Assembly: GCF_050003625.1 (NCBI RefSeq)
Contig: NC_134398.1
Location: forward strand, 58,117,641-58,181,640
Length of the DNA: 64,000 bases
Direction: 5' to 3'
Source of the DNA: Haematobia irritans
Lineage: Eukaryota; Arthropoda; Insecta; Diptera; Muscidae
The translations under genes were made by a program, and so were the position numbers. This document shows, in pieces, positions 30,973 to 42,280 of this stretch. How positions within the stretch are numbered: the stretch's first letter is position 1; each line of letters opens with the position of its first letter. Below the pieces are notes generated by a model. That model saw nothing but the letters and a program-made list of their open reading frames with translations, was not told where the DNA came from and made no database searches.

Positions 30973-31090
30973 GGTGGTTTATTATTTCCACCACACGTGA
31001 AATTTGTAATAAGTACTTATTACGATGAAATACTCCGCTATTAGAAAACACGTCCGTTCAGTTCGACGGTATGACATGATAGGTCGAACC

Positions 31091-33099
31091 CAGTGCTGCC
31101 GCTACTACTTCAATCGAAGTATTTTGCTTCATTTTCACAAAATTTACTTCGTCACTCCTTCTTCCAAAAATCTGCTTCAAATTTTAAAATTTTTCCCCAT
31201 GTTACCTAATTGTTTTTCCTATTCCTTTAATAACGATGAACACAGCGGTTTTAATCATTGAACATATGCAAACCCTATTTTTCATCGCTGGAATGGCAAC
31301 CCTTTAGTTTTGCTTTGTACAAGTGTCAATGCGTGAACTGTGAAATTGTTGTGAGTAAATAACGTGTGGACATGTGATTTGCAAGATGAATCGGTAAGTA
31401 GTGCAATAATTTCCATGAAAAATATAAATATGTTAATAATTATAAATTCTTTAATATCTTTAGCCAAGGAATACGCTCACCGACGAAGAACAGGTTAATA
31501 AATAGGTATGTATGTTTATTTTCATCTTTCCAGCATGGTGCGTTTCAATTTGTAATGTGAAAGAATCTTAAAATTCAACTTTTTTTTCAGCTATTTCCAA
31601 AAGGAGTATTTTAATATATGTATCTATATTTAAAATGCAATGTGATTTTTGTTTTGTTTCTCTTATTAAATAAAACAAGCATATACGGCCGTAAGCTCGG
31701 TCAGGCCCAATCTTATATACTCTCCACCATGGATTGCGTAGAAACTTCTACGACAGGCTGTCATCCACAATTGAATTACTTGGGATGTGGTATCTTAAAA
31801 CTTCTTAACATCGCTTTCTAAATTGTGAGTTAGTCCATACGTGGTAGAGAGTCAGAATTGAAATATGGGTGTCGCTTATATGGGGGCTATATACAATTAT
31901 GAACTTGATATGGACCAATTTTGTGTGATTGGGGATCGGTTTATCTGAGGACTATATATAACTATAGACCGATATGGACCTAGTTAGACATGGTTGTTAA
32001 CGGCCATATACTAGCACAATGTACCAAATTTCAACTGACTCGGATGAAATTTGCTCCTCCAAGAGGCTCCAAAACCAAATCTCGGGATCGGTTTATATGG
32101 GGGCTTTATATGAATATGGACTGATAGGGACCACTTTTGGCATGGTTGTTAAATATCATATACTACCACCACGTACCAAATTTCAACCAGATCGGATGAA
32201 TTTTGCATCTCTATAAGGCACCGGAGGTCAAATCTGGGGATCGGTTTATATGGGGCCTATATATAATTATGGACCGATATTGACCAATTTTCGCATGGGT
32301 GTTTGAGGCCATATATTAACACCACGTACCAAATTTCAACTGAATCAGATGAATTTTGGTCTTCCAAGAGGCTCCGTTAATCAAATCTGGTGATCTTTTT
32401 ATATGGGGGCTATATATAATTATTAACCGATATGGACCAATTTTTGCATAGTTGTTAGGGACCATATACTTACACCATGTACCTAATTTCAGCCGGATCG
32501 GATGAAATTTGGTTCTCTTAGAGGCTCCGCAAGCCAAATCGGGGAATCAGTTTATATGGGGGCTATATACAATTATGGACCGATGTGCACCAATTGTTGC
32601 ATGGTTGTTAGAGATCATATGCTGAAACCATGTACCAAATTTCAGCTGGATCGGATGAAATTTGCTTCTCTTAGAGTCCCCACAAGCCAAATTTGGGGGT
32701 CCGTTTATATGGGGGCTATACGTAAAAGTGGACCGATATGGCCCATTGGCAATACCATCTGACCTACATCAATAACATCTACTTGTGCCAAGTTTCAAGT
32801 CGATAGCTTCTTTCGTTTGGAAGTTAGCGTGATTTCAACAGACGGACGGACATGCTCAGATCGACTCAGAATTTCACCACGACCCAGAATATATATATTT
32901 TATGGGGTCTTAGAGCAATATTTTGATGTGTTACAAATGGAATGACAAAGTTAACATACCCCCATCCTATGGTGGAGGGTATAATAAAATGAATTCTATT
33001 GTTTTGTTTTCAAAAATATATGCTACTTCAATTTTATTCAATCTACTCCACTTTTTTCCAAAATCTACTTCACTCAATTTTTCAGCAGCGGCAGCACTG
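31091..33099. mobile_element. hAT element with CAGTGCTGCCGCT ends, carrying DINE A
   Basis: The inverted ends CAGTGCTGCCGCTACT and AGCAGCGGCAGCACTG are flanked by the perfect 8-bp direct repeat GTCGAACC (31,083-31,090 and 33,100-33,107). Most of the interior is DINE A (31,676-32,983). The remainder is AT-rich with repeated CTACTTCA/TTGAAGTA words and no transposase. It is nested in the Jockey-like RT pseudogene. Confidence 0.88.
31676..32983 (+). repeat. DINE A inside the CAGTGCTGCC hAT
   Basis: The head is CAAGCATATACGGCCGTAAG, followed by about five diverged 153-bp units. The tail has CAGACGGACGGACATGC, ATATATTTTATGGGGTCT and CCTATGGTGGAGGGTATAA. Units differ in length near 31,830-32,000, so older deletions are present. 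Confidence 0.85.
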
Positions 33100-33870
33100 G
33101 TCGAACCACTTGCTTGTAGATGGTTATCTTAACTCTATTAGTAAGAGCCCCTCTCTTGCCAAGACTTTTGTATAGGATATGGTAAGCCGCTCTGCCCTTT
33201 CTTATAACCTCATCCACATGCCTCGTGAATGTCATATCCTCTTGAAATGTGACGCCTAAATATTTGAGGGTCTCTGTGTTCTCCATGATGTTGTCGCCCA
33301 TCCAATAGATGGGAAGTACTTTCTTGCATTTTTCTAAATCTTCTTCCTCCTCCCCTTGAAGATTATTGATCTGCATTTCTCCATGTTGAGCGTCAATCTC
33401 CATTCCTCAAAATGAGTGGCCGCCATGAAGATGCCATCCACATATGTCATTATCATGTCATCTCCTTACGACAGAGTAATGTCAGCGAGGTATATATTGT
33501 AGAGTACGGGGCCGTATACGGGCACTGTGGGATCCCCGCCAATACCCATCTCTTTTCTGACCTAGTGTCTTCTATCCTTGCAGAAAATATCCCATATAAC
33601 TTCTGAATATCAAATTTAAGTGCGGTTCAAAGCCAAACCGTTCCATCTTCGTTCTCAGTCCCTCATGCCAAACAGTGTCGAAGGTCTTGGCGAAGTCAAG
33701 GCTAACACCAACCGCCAAACAGGTATTCTTGAATCCCCTGGTTATCTTGATAGTGAGTACCATTAACGGGTGGGTGGTAAACGTTGCTCTACTGAAGCCA
33801 AATTGAAAGTCTTTCATAATCCCTTCATCTTCAATTAAATAATTTAATCTCGTCAAGATAAATATTATTA
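33100..33870 (-). pseudogene. Jockey-like reverse transcriptase pseudogene, RT core
   Basis: In minus-strand order: a fingers region DEGIMKDFQFGFSRATFTTH, motif A VSLDFAKTFDTVWHEGL, a degraded VYGPVLYNIYLADI block, TYVDGIFMAATHFEEW where a YADD-type catalytic motif should be (second Asp lost, to Gly), a thumb YLGVTFQEDMTFTRHVDEV, and AYHILYKSLGKRGALTNRV. Several frameshifts and a stop lie near 33,470. The next residues (KQVV/RP) continue at 31,090-31,070 and then at 25,938. Confidence 0.8.
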
Positions 33871-34034
33871 TTATATTGTTATCAAAATTGTCCCCTTTAG
33901 ATCTAAACATATTTACCCAGATATGATGAGGTAGAATTACATATAATTCTATGCAATTCCATAAATGATGACATCTAACATCAGATATATTGGGGTAAAC
34001 ATAATTATATCTAAACTTTAGATCTAGGTCCTTA

Positions 34035-36714
34035 TTATACCCTCCATCATAGGATGGGGGTATATTAACTTTGTCATTCCGTTTGTAACACATAGAAATA
34101 TTGCTCTAAGACCCCATAAAGTATATATATTCTGGGTCGTGGTGAAATTCTGAGTCGATCTAAGCATGTCCGTCCGTCCGTCCGTCTGTTGAAATCACGC
34201 TAACTTCCGAACGAAACAAGCTATCGACTTGAAACTTGGCACAAGTAGTTGTTATCGATGTAGGTCGGATGGTATTGAAAATGGGCCATATCGGTCCACT
34301 TTTACGTATAGCCCCCATATAAAGGGACCCTCAGATTTGGCTTGTGAAGCCTCTAACAGAAGCATATTTCATCCGATCCGGCTGAAATTTGGTATATGGT
34401 GTTGGTATATGGTCTCTAACAAGCATGCAAAAATTGGTCCACATCGGTCCATAATTATACATAGCCCCCATATAAACCGATCCCCAGATTTGGCTTGCGG
34501 ATCCTAAAAGAGAAGCAAATTTCATCCGATCCGGCTGAAATTTGGTACATGGTGTTAGTATATGCTCTCTAACAACCGTGCAAAAATTGGTTCACATCGG
34601 TCCATAATTATATATAGCCCCCATATAAACAGATCCCCGGATTTGGCTTGCGGAGCCTCAAAGAGAAGAAAATTTCATCCGATCCGGCTGAAATTTGGAA
34701 CATGATGTTGGTATATGGTCTCTAACAACCGTGCAAAAATTGGTCCATATCGGTCCATAATTATATATAGCCCCCATATAAACCGATCCCCAGATTTGGC
34801 TTGTGGAGCCTCTAAGAGAAGCATATTTCATCCGATCCGGCTGAAATTTAGTATATGGTGTTGGTATATGGTCTCTAACAATCATGCAAAAATTGGTCCA
34901 CATCGGTCCATAATTATATATAGCCCCCATATAAACCGATCCCCAGATTTGGCTTGCGGAGCCTCAAAGAGAAGCAAATTTCATCCGATCCGGCTGAAAT
35001 TTGGTACATGATGTTGGTATATGGTCTCTAACAACCATGCAAAAATTGGTCCACATCGGTCCATAATTATATATAGACCCTATATAAACCGATCTCCAGA
35101 TTTGGCTTGCGAAGCCTCAAAGAGAAGCAAATTGCATCCGATCCGGCTGAAATTTGGTACATGGTATTGGTATATGGTGTCTAACAACCGTGCAAAAATT
35201 GGTCCACATCGGTCCATAATTATATATAGCCCCCATATAAACCGATCCCCAGATTTGGGTTGCGGAGCCTCAAAGAGAAGCAAATTTCATCCGATCCGGC
35301 TGAAATTTGGAACATGATGTTGGTATATGGTCTCTAACAACCGTGCAAAAATTGGTCCATATCGGTCCATAATTATATATAGCCCCCATATAAACCGATC
35401 CCCAGATTTGGCTTGTGGAGCCTCTAAGAGAAGCATATTTCATCCGATCCGGCTGAAATTTAGTATATGGTGTTGGTATATGGTCTCTAACAATCATGCA
35501 AAAATTGGTCCACATCGGTCCATAATTATATATAGCCCCCATATAAACCGATCCCCAGATTTGGCTTGCGGAGCCTCAAAGAGAAGCAAATTTCATCCGA
35601 TCCGCCTGAAATTTGGTACATGATATTGGTATATGGTCTCTAACAACCATGCAAAAATTGGTCCACATCGGTTCATAATTATGTATAGCTCCCATATAAA
35701 CCGATCCCCAGATTTGGCTTGCGAAGTCTCCAAGAGAAGCAAATTTCATCCAATCCGGTTGTAATTTGGAACATGGTGTTAGTATATGATCTTTAACAAC
35801 CGTGCCAGAATTGGTCCATATCGGTCCATAATTATATATAGCCCCCATATAAAACGTTCTCCAGATTTGACCTCCGGAGCCTCTTGGAGGAGCAAAATTC
35901 ATCCGATCCGGTTCAAATTAGGAACGTGGTGTTAGTATATGGTCGCTAACAACCATACCAAAATTGGTCCAATCACACAAAAATTGGTCCATATCGGTTC
36001 ATAATCATGGTTGCCACTAGAGCCAAAAATAATCTACCAAAGTTTTATTTCTATAGAAAATTTTGTCAAAATTTTATTTCTAAAGAAAATTTTGTTAAAA
36101 TTGTATTCGGTTCATAATAAAATTTTCATCATTGTCAAAATTTTATTTCTATAGAAAATTTTGTCAAAACTTTATTTCTATAGAAAATTTTGTTCAAATT
36201 TTATTCGGTTCATAATCATGGTTGCCACTTGAGCCAAAAAAATCTACCAAGATTTTATTCCTATAGAAAATTTTGTCAAAAGTTCATTTCTATAGAAAAT
36301 TTTGTTAAAATTTTATTTCTGTAGAAATTTTTGTCAAAATTTTCTTTCTATAGAAAATTTTGTCAAAATTTTTATTTCTATAGAAAATTTTGTGAAAATT
36401 TTATTTCTATAGAAAATTTTGTTAAAATTTTATTTCTGTAGAAAATTTTGTCAAAATTTTATGTCTACTTTGTCAAACTGAATTATATACGTATTGGGTC
36501 GATCTTTTTTGATTTAATATATACCACGTATGGACTTACATACAATTTAGAAGATGGTGTTAGGAGGTTTTAAGATACCTTGCCATCGGCAAGCGTTACC
36601 GCAACATAAGTAATTCGATTCTGGATGGCAGTGTTTAGAAGAAGTTTCTACGCAATCCATGATGGAGGGTACATAAGCTTCGGCCTGGCCGAACTTACGG
36701 CCGTATATACTTGT
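34035..36714 (-). repeat. DINE A, long array with higher-order structure
   Basis: The tail is at the left (TTATACCCTCCATCATAGGA; GTCCGTCCGTCCGTCTG). About eleven 153-bp units follow, then a 30-bp minisatellite at 36,033-36,466, with the head at the right (CGGCCTGGCCGAACTTACGG, ending GTATATACTTG). Blocks at about 34,650-34,990 and 35,262-35,602 are almost identical at an offset of 612 bp, four units. ORFs are open on both strands because of the 51-codon period and are not counted as genes. Confidence 0.88.
36033..36466 (-). repeat. 30-bp minisatellite of DINE A
   Basis: Around fourteen units of ATTTCTATAGAAAATTTTGT, with two interspersed copies of a GGTTCATAATCATGGTTGCC phrase. It sits between the 153-bp array and the head, mirror-image to 58,799-59,452. 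Confidence 0.88.
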
Positions 36715-36771
36715 TGAGATCTGATCAGATCTAATTCCATAGTAATTAGATATGATTAAATCTTAACATTT

Positions 36772-37812
36772 TTATACCCACCACCATAGAATGGTGACGG
36801 GGGTATAATAAGTTTGTCATTCCGTTTGTAACACATCGAAATATCGATTTCCAACTATATAAAGTGTATATATTCTTGATCAGGGAGAAATTCTAAGACG
36901 ATATAACGATGTCCGTCTGTCTGGCTGTCTGTCTGTCCGTCTGGCTGTCTGTCTGTTGTAATCACGCTACAGTCTTCAATAATGAAGCAATCGTGCTGAA
37001 ATTTTGCACAAACTCGTCTTTTGTCTGCAGGCAGGTCAAGTTCGAAGATGGGCTATATCGGTCAAGGTTTTGATATAGTTCCCATATAAACCTACCTCCC
37101 GATTTGGGGTCTTGGGCTTATAGAAATTTGAAATCTAGAGGTATTTTATGACCATAAAGAGGTGTGCCAAAAATGGTGAGTATCGGTCCACGTTTTGGTA
37201 TAGCCCCCATATAGACCGATCTCCCGATTTTACTTCTTGGGCTTATAGAAACCGTAGTTTTTATCCAATTTGCCTGAAATTTAAAATCGGTCCATGTTTT
37301 GGTATAGCCCCCATATAGTTTTTATCCGATTTGCCTGAAATTGTAAATACTCTAGTATTTAAGGTTCACAAAAACGTGTATCGGATTAAGTTTTTATCGG
37401 TCCATTTGGTAATGCCTCCATAAGACCGATTTCACTTCTTGAGGGTGTAGAAGGCCAACTGATCATGAAAATTGCTTGAAACTCAATGTAAAATTTCCAC
37501 ATTTTATTTCTTGGGTAAAAATCTACAGATTTAAGATTTCAAATCAAGACCTTATTTTATAATTTTCTTGCACACTTACAAGAGATGTTAATGATTCCTC
37601 TAAAACTCAAACAAAAATGGTTCTATAAATCCAGAATCTGATATAGTCTTCATAGGTAAAATCTTTAAATTTATCTTCGTGAAGTGTACTGGTTGAACTG
37701 CTCTGCTTGATCTGTCCTCAAACCCTCAGAAATTTCAAAGGAAACCCTAATATTTGATTCATGGTGGTGGGTGTTTAAGATTCGGCCCGGCCGAATTTAC
37801 TGCTATATATAC
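36772..37812 (-). repeat. DINE B, short complete element
   Basis: Runs from TTTATACCCACCACCATAGA at the left to GCTATATATACTTG at the right, with fewer than three 153-bp units, one internally truncated. It serves as the empty-site reference for the DD41D insertion at 9,025 (GGGGGTATAATAAGTTTG versus GGGGATA-element-TAAAAAGTTTG). Confidence 0.88.
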
Positions 37813-39258
37813 TTGTTTCGGATATACCCACATCTAATCAAATTAGATCTTTCCATTCTTCTCGGGAGAGAAATAAAACTATACCTTGCGATCGCCAACT
37901 GCCACCAGAAGTCCAGTTTTTTAGTAGATTTTTAAAGGCAATCCGTGTCCGTATGTATTTGTTCAATATTCAACATTGGAGTTGAATAAAAATATGTAAT
38001 ATTTTATTAGTTGTTGATTTTTTGTAGATAAGAGAATTTCCGATTCGCCAGGATATAAAAAAAATTTAAACGTGAGATAAAAAAGCGATATCACTCATTT
38101 TTTTTTTTTTGATACGCGGTCGATGTGGGGCACCTCTCCCTGCTCTGACTTTTTGAAAACTGTACCAAAAATATCCGATTTGCTTGAAACTATTAGGGAA
38201 GGTTGTCGGTGGAATTTTTATTTTTCGGTAAATGATGGGAGAGGCGGACCTTGCCCAACATTTTAAAACTTGCAGAAAAGTTACTCGATTTTCTTGAAAT
38301 TTCAGTTTTTGTCTCTGGACTACAAAACACCTAATTTGTTTCAACGGGGAAGGGAAAGTCCCTTTTTTAAACAATCTGATATTCTCCGATTTACATGAAA
38401 TTTCCAGGAAACTTAGATAATAATAGGGTACATGATTTTGTGATATCTAAGCGAAGTCCTAGCAAAAAAGCGTCGCCAAAAGTAGTAGTAGAAAATGTTC
38501 TTTGTAAATCCGGAAGTGGTCTAAAATTGGCGCAGAAGCGATGAATTTAACATGGACTTGTCATAGGATGGATGTCCACCATTTCAACAACCGTTGCACT
38601 CAATTTGCATCACTTCTTAAAATGTGATCCGAATTCATTGTTTTGAATGGGGGTTAAAAATTTGGTGATATTTTGCCAAATACAAAATTTTTATAGTTTT
38701 TTATGATTTCTAATGCATTCTACCATAACGTGTATCTGAATCTGAACTCCATTTTTTCAAAAATTCGCTATTTTTCTAGAATGGATTCAGCCTTTTTTCG
38801 AGAAATTTAAATAATTTGTACCAGTTTATTAATTCTTACTCTGTTTTTAACATATTTGAAACAAAAACTGTTTTGTAGGAAGAATGAATTACCTCATGCG
38901 AAAATTGAACTAATTAATTGAATAAAAATTTAATGCCCTGTTCTACTTCTTAATTGCAGTTCACGAAATTGCATCCTTTAATAGAAGAAAAATTTACTCG
39001 AATATCTTTTACTACTGGAGTCAAGAGATTTAACCTTTTAACTGAAGGTGATCCAGCAATAAAACATTGTAACGCATTGTCGGAACATTGTTACTTGGAA
39101 TTTCCGAATTAGTTTATAAAATATCGTTTGGCGAAATTTAACACACTATACGTGAAACCCTTTCATTGGTGAAATTCCTCCTAAAGTGCTGCCAATTGTA
39201 GTGAATGACTGATAATGCTATGGGTGATCCCACGCGGACGAAAAATACTGTTTTCCAT
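37813..39258. other. No gene; weak degenerate repeats near 38.1-38.4 kb
   Basis: Three loosely spaced copies of a CCGATTTGCTTGAAA-like phrase (38,169, 38,283 and 38,384) suggest an old tandem unit of about 100-115 bp. The 102-residue minus-strand ORF at 38,066-38,374 falls on these and shows no domain. The rest is unrecognised. Confidence 0.4.
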
Positions 39259-39782
39259 TAGAGGTGTGCACGTGACACGAAATTGTCGTGACTCACGAAA
39301 ATTTTCGTGACTCACGCTGACGGCAACGGCGTGAGTGTGCGTGATTAACCAAACAAATGTCATGTTTGAGCGTGAGTCACGAAAATAATATCTTCGTGAG
39401 TGTCCGTGAGTAACGAATTTCGGAAAAGCACACTCACGAAAATAATTCCGCGTATGAACATAAAATGCTTACGAGTTGAATTCATTTATAATTTTAGTGA
39501 CACCCTAGGTGTAAGGAGTTTTATAACGCTCTCGATTTTAATCATACTTATGTTTTCAATCAGGTTCTATAGGTAAATTACTCATAAAATTATTCGTGAG
39601 TCATGAGGTTTTTCGTGAGTCACGACATTTAAAAGATTTTCGCGCGTGAGTACAAATTTTCTTTTCGTGAGCGTGCGTGAGTCCTACCAAAAAATATCGT
39701 GCGTGAGTGTGCGTGAATAAAATTTCTCCGTCGTGAGTGTGCGTGAGCGTGAACAAAAATATTACTCACGTCCACACCCCCA
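39259..39782. mobile_element. CGTGA-rich hAT-type MITE, copy 1
   Basis: Left end TAGAGGTGTGCACGTGA and right end ACTCACGTCCACACCCCCA, flanked by TTTTCCAT/TTTTCAAT (39,251-39,258 and 39,783-39,790; 7 of 8 match). It contains five TGACTCA/TGAGTCA heptamers (39,289, 39,308, 39,373, 39,597, 39,616) among many CGTGAG words. It is related to 54,971-55,399. Confidence 0.75.
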
Positions 39783-40230
39783 TTTTCAATATGTTTGGGT
39801 GTAAAAACTTTATGTTTGGAAGTGCAAGCATATAATGTTCATAAACTAGCAAAACATGTCCCAAACATGTATATGTTAGAACATATTATGTTTGGGATAT
39901 AACATTTTTGTAAATATATTATGTTTGGATGCAAACATATATTAATTTAGAAGTAGCCTATAAACATAAATATGTGTTTAGAAACAGAGACCTAGGGAGT
40001 ATGCTGCAAGTAAAAGAATGGAAGTAACTAATCGGCGCCTTAAAACTATATATACACAAGGAAAATTTCATTAAACATTTTTTTCTACCAGTGTATGCCT
40101 AAGGTAAAACATAATATGTTTGAACAATACAAACAATATTTTGGACCAAGCCTGAAAATATATATGATTGATGCAGAATGTTTTGGGGAATATGTTACTG
40201 AAACGATTTTTGTTTTTGAGAGTGCACTTG
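39783..40230 (+). mobile_element. CTACAC-family element, 5'-truncated copy
   Basis: Family words TATATGTTAGAACATATTAT and CATATATTAATTTAGAA are followed by a CACTGGTAG-MITE scar (about 40,080) and the 3' part GATTTTTGTTTTTGAGAGTG. The initial CTACACGGT is not present. Confidence 0.6.
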
Positions 40231-40314
40231 AAGAGAAATAACCCACATCTGAAAGAAAAACGATGTGTTCGCCAGGAACTATTGTATGTTACGAGGGCTT
40301 TAACTTTCTCCTTA

Positions 40315-40400
40315 ACCTAGGTTAGGTTAAGTATAATGGCAGCTCGATATTTCAGGCTCATATAGACTATTCAGTCCATTGTGATACCGCAGTGTTGAAC
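40315..40400 (-). repeat. LOA-like retrotransposon 3' end fragment
   Basis: AGGTTAGGTTAAGTATAATG then TATTTCAGGCTCATATAGAC and TATTCAGTCCATTGTGATAC match the 3' UTR and pentamer tail at 25,936-26,020. It is probably a 5'-truncated insertion with only about two pentamers. Confidence 0.75.
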
Positions 40401-41884
40401 TTCTCTCACGGAGTGCTGACCGATTCTATATTTAGCTCAATCACGCGTTCTAATTTTTATAGCCGAGTCTGAACGGCGTTCCGAATTGCGGTGAAATTAC
40501 TCAGAAAAGCTGTGAAACACTCAGAAATGTTTCCAGCATTACTGAAAGGGATAATCCACCATTGAGGTCCCTATTCAGTAAATCTCGAAAATAACTTCAA
40601 TTCAAACGGATTTTTTTCAGAAGGATTATCTTAGCTTATCCTGCGAAATATTCTGTCAAGGATATGATTGATTTAGTTAGTTAAAAATGCGATATTTTTT
40701 AACATATAGTCTCATTAAAAAATTAAGAAGGCGCAGCGAAATGGGCCAGGTTCGGCTATTTAGTTATAAATTCATGTTGACTTTGCAAAATGAAACTAAG
40801 TAATTTAAAAATGTAGTTAATTTTTGTTTTTGCTTGAAATATGTATGCAGTTGTATTTAAATTTCCATCTTCAAGTTTATATATTTATTATAGTCCTTTC
40901 TGTTTTGTGATATTAAACCTTATTAAAATTAAATTCGGTATTATTTTTAACAAAAATGTTTCAGCATATTAAATACTTTAACAAAAAGCATCAGTATTGT
41001 TGCTTTAAAAATTTTGTCGTTCAAATAGACAAACGACAAATAACTGAACAAAAACTTTTGATGTTCCACAAAGTTTGGCAACTGACGCCGCAATACTGAC
41101 GCCAAAATTTTGTTATGGCAGACACAAACAATATCCTGGATTCTGGAAAAACTGCGATTGAAATGAAGTCCTTTATGCCCACACAAATACAAACACACAC
41201 ACACACATAATCATGCAATCACATACGCATATATAGCCACCATTGTCTACTTTGAGGCAATGACACTATCGCCATGGCGCCAACCAGACAGCAACACGGA
41301 ATTTATGTTTGTGCAGACATATTTGTGGCATTTGGAATGGGACAACACCAATACGGTTAGGTTGCTAAAGCGACCGTCTTATCTGCCAAAGATGCAAGGT
41401 ATAGTGGTTATGGTGATTGAATATGCACCGACTGTTGAATACAAAAATACGCATAAAATTTGAAAAGTTTTTACCATTGTATCCTTTGGACAAATTTAAC
41501 ATAATTAACCTACTCTGCTCTTTTAATTCCTTACAAATATCCTGTCCGGTGCATGCTGTTAGTGGTCATAAAGTAGTATTTGTGCTGGTTTCTACTTTTG
41601 CAAACAAAGTTCTAATTCAGTTTCTTTCTAAATGTTCTTATTTGTTTACTTTCCGACTGCCATTTATTTTGATTGCTCTATGGTCCTTGGAGATATATTG
41701 CATTAAGTAATTTCAATGCAAACACAAAATACGGATATCTCGGTTTGATTTGAGACGAAGAGTGAAACATTTTTGTTACACTCGATAAATAAAATTCGAT
41801 GAAAACAATAATGAACAATGGTAATTGTTTTTATTTTATGTTTATTCTGATGTCAACTTTTGTTAACATTTCTCAATATTTAAA
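40401..41884. other. No recognisable gene
   Basis: AT-rich, with a short CA run at about 41,190-41,207. Small ORFs at 41,260-41,463 and 41,417-41,710 have no domain I recognise and overlap each other; I do not call them genes. Confidence 0.45.
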
Positions 41885-42280
41885 CAAGTAAGGAAAGTCT
41901 AAAGTCGGGCGGGACCGACTATATTATACCCTGCACCACTTTGTAGATCTAAATGTTCGTTACCATATCACATCCGTTAAATGTGTTGGGGGCTATATAT
42001 AAAGGTTTGTCCCAAATACATACATTTAAATATCACTCGATCTGGACAGAATTTGATAGACTTCTACAAAATCTATAAAAAAATATGGGAAACGTTTAAA
42101 TCTGAAGCAATCTTAAGGAAACTTCGAAAAAGTTTATTTATGATTTATCGCTCGATATATATGTATTAGAAGTTTAGGAAAATTAGAGTCATTTTTACAA
42201 CTTTTCGACTAAGCAGTGGCGATTTTACAAGGAAAATGTTGGTATTTTGACAATTTTTGTCCAAATCAGAAAAACATATA

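Larger units (their letters stand above)
25939..31069 (-). mobile_element. LOA/I-group non-LTR retrotransposon, near full length
   Basis: Flanked by the 15-bp direct repeat TATGACATGATAGGT (25,924-25,938 and 31,070-31,084), so the insertion is complete and about 5.1 kb. The order on the minus strand is 5' UTR, ORF1 (30,972-29,809), ORF2 (endonuclease, RT, RNase H; from 29,790 to 26,083), 3' UTR, then the pentamer tail. RNase H and two ORFs fit the I/R1/LOA group. LOA is favoured by the EN start QINLHHCKAA, but I am unsure of the clade. A 3' UTR fragment of a relative is at 40,315-40,400. Confidence 0.85.

Noticed and set aside
34650..35602. CRISPR-like array
   Set aside because: The 153-bp units have no unique spacers and lie in a eukaryotic DINE element.
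34229..35902. Series of 90-108 residue ORFs on both strands
   Set aside because: All are frames through the 153-bp DINE A array; the repetition explains them fully.
38066..38374. 102-residue minus-strand ORF
   Set aside because: Falls on degenerate repeats with a CCGATTTGCTTGAAA-like phrase and low-complexity Lys runs; no domain.
41260..41463. 67-residue ORF as a small host gene
   Set aside because: No domain, no splice or start context, overlapped by another ORF; composition is not distinctive.
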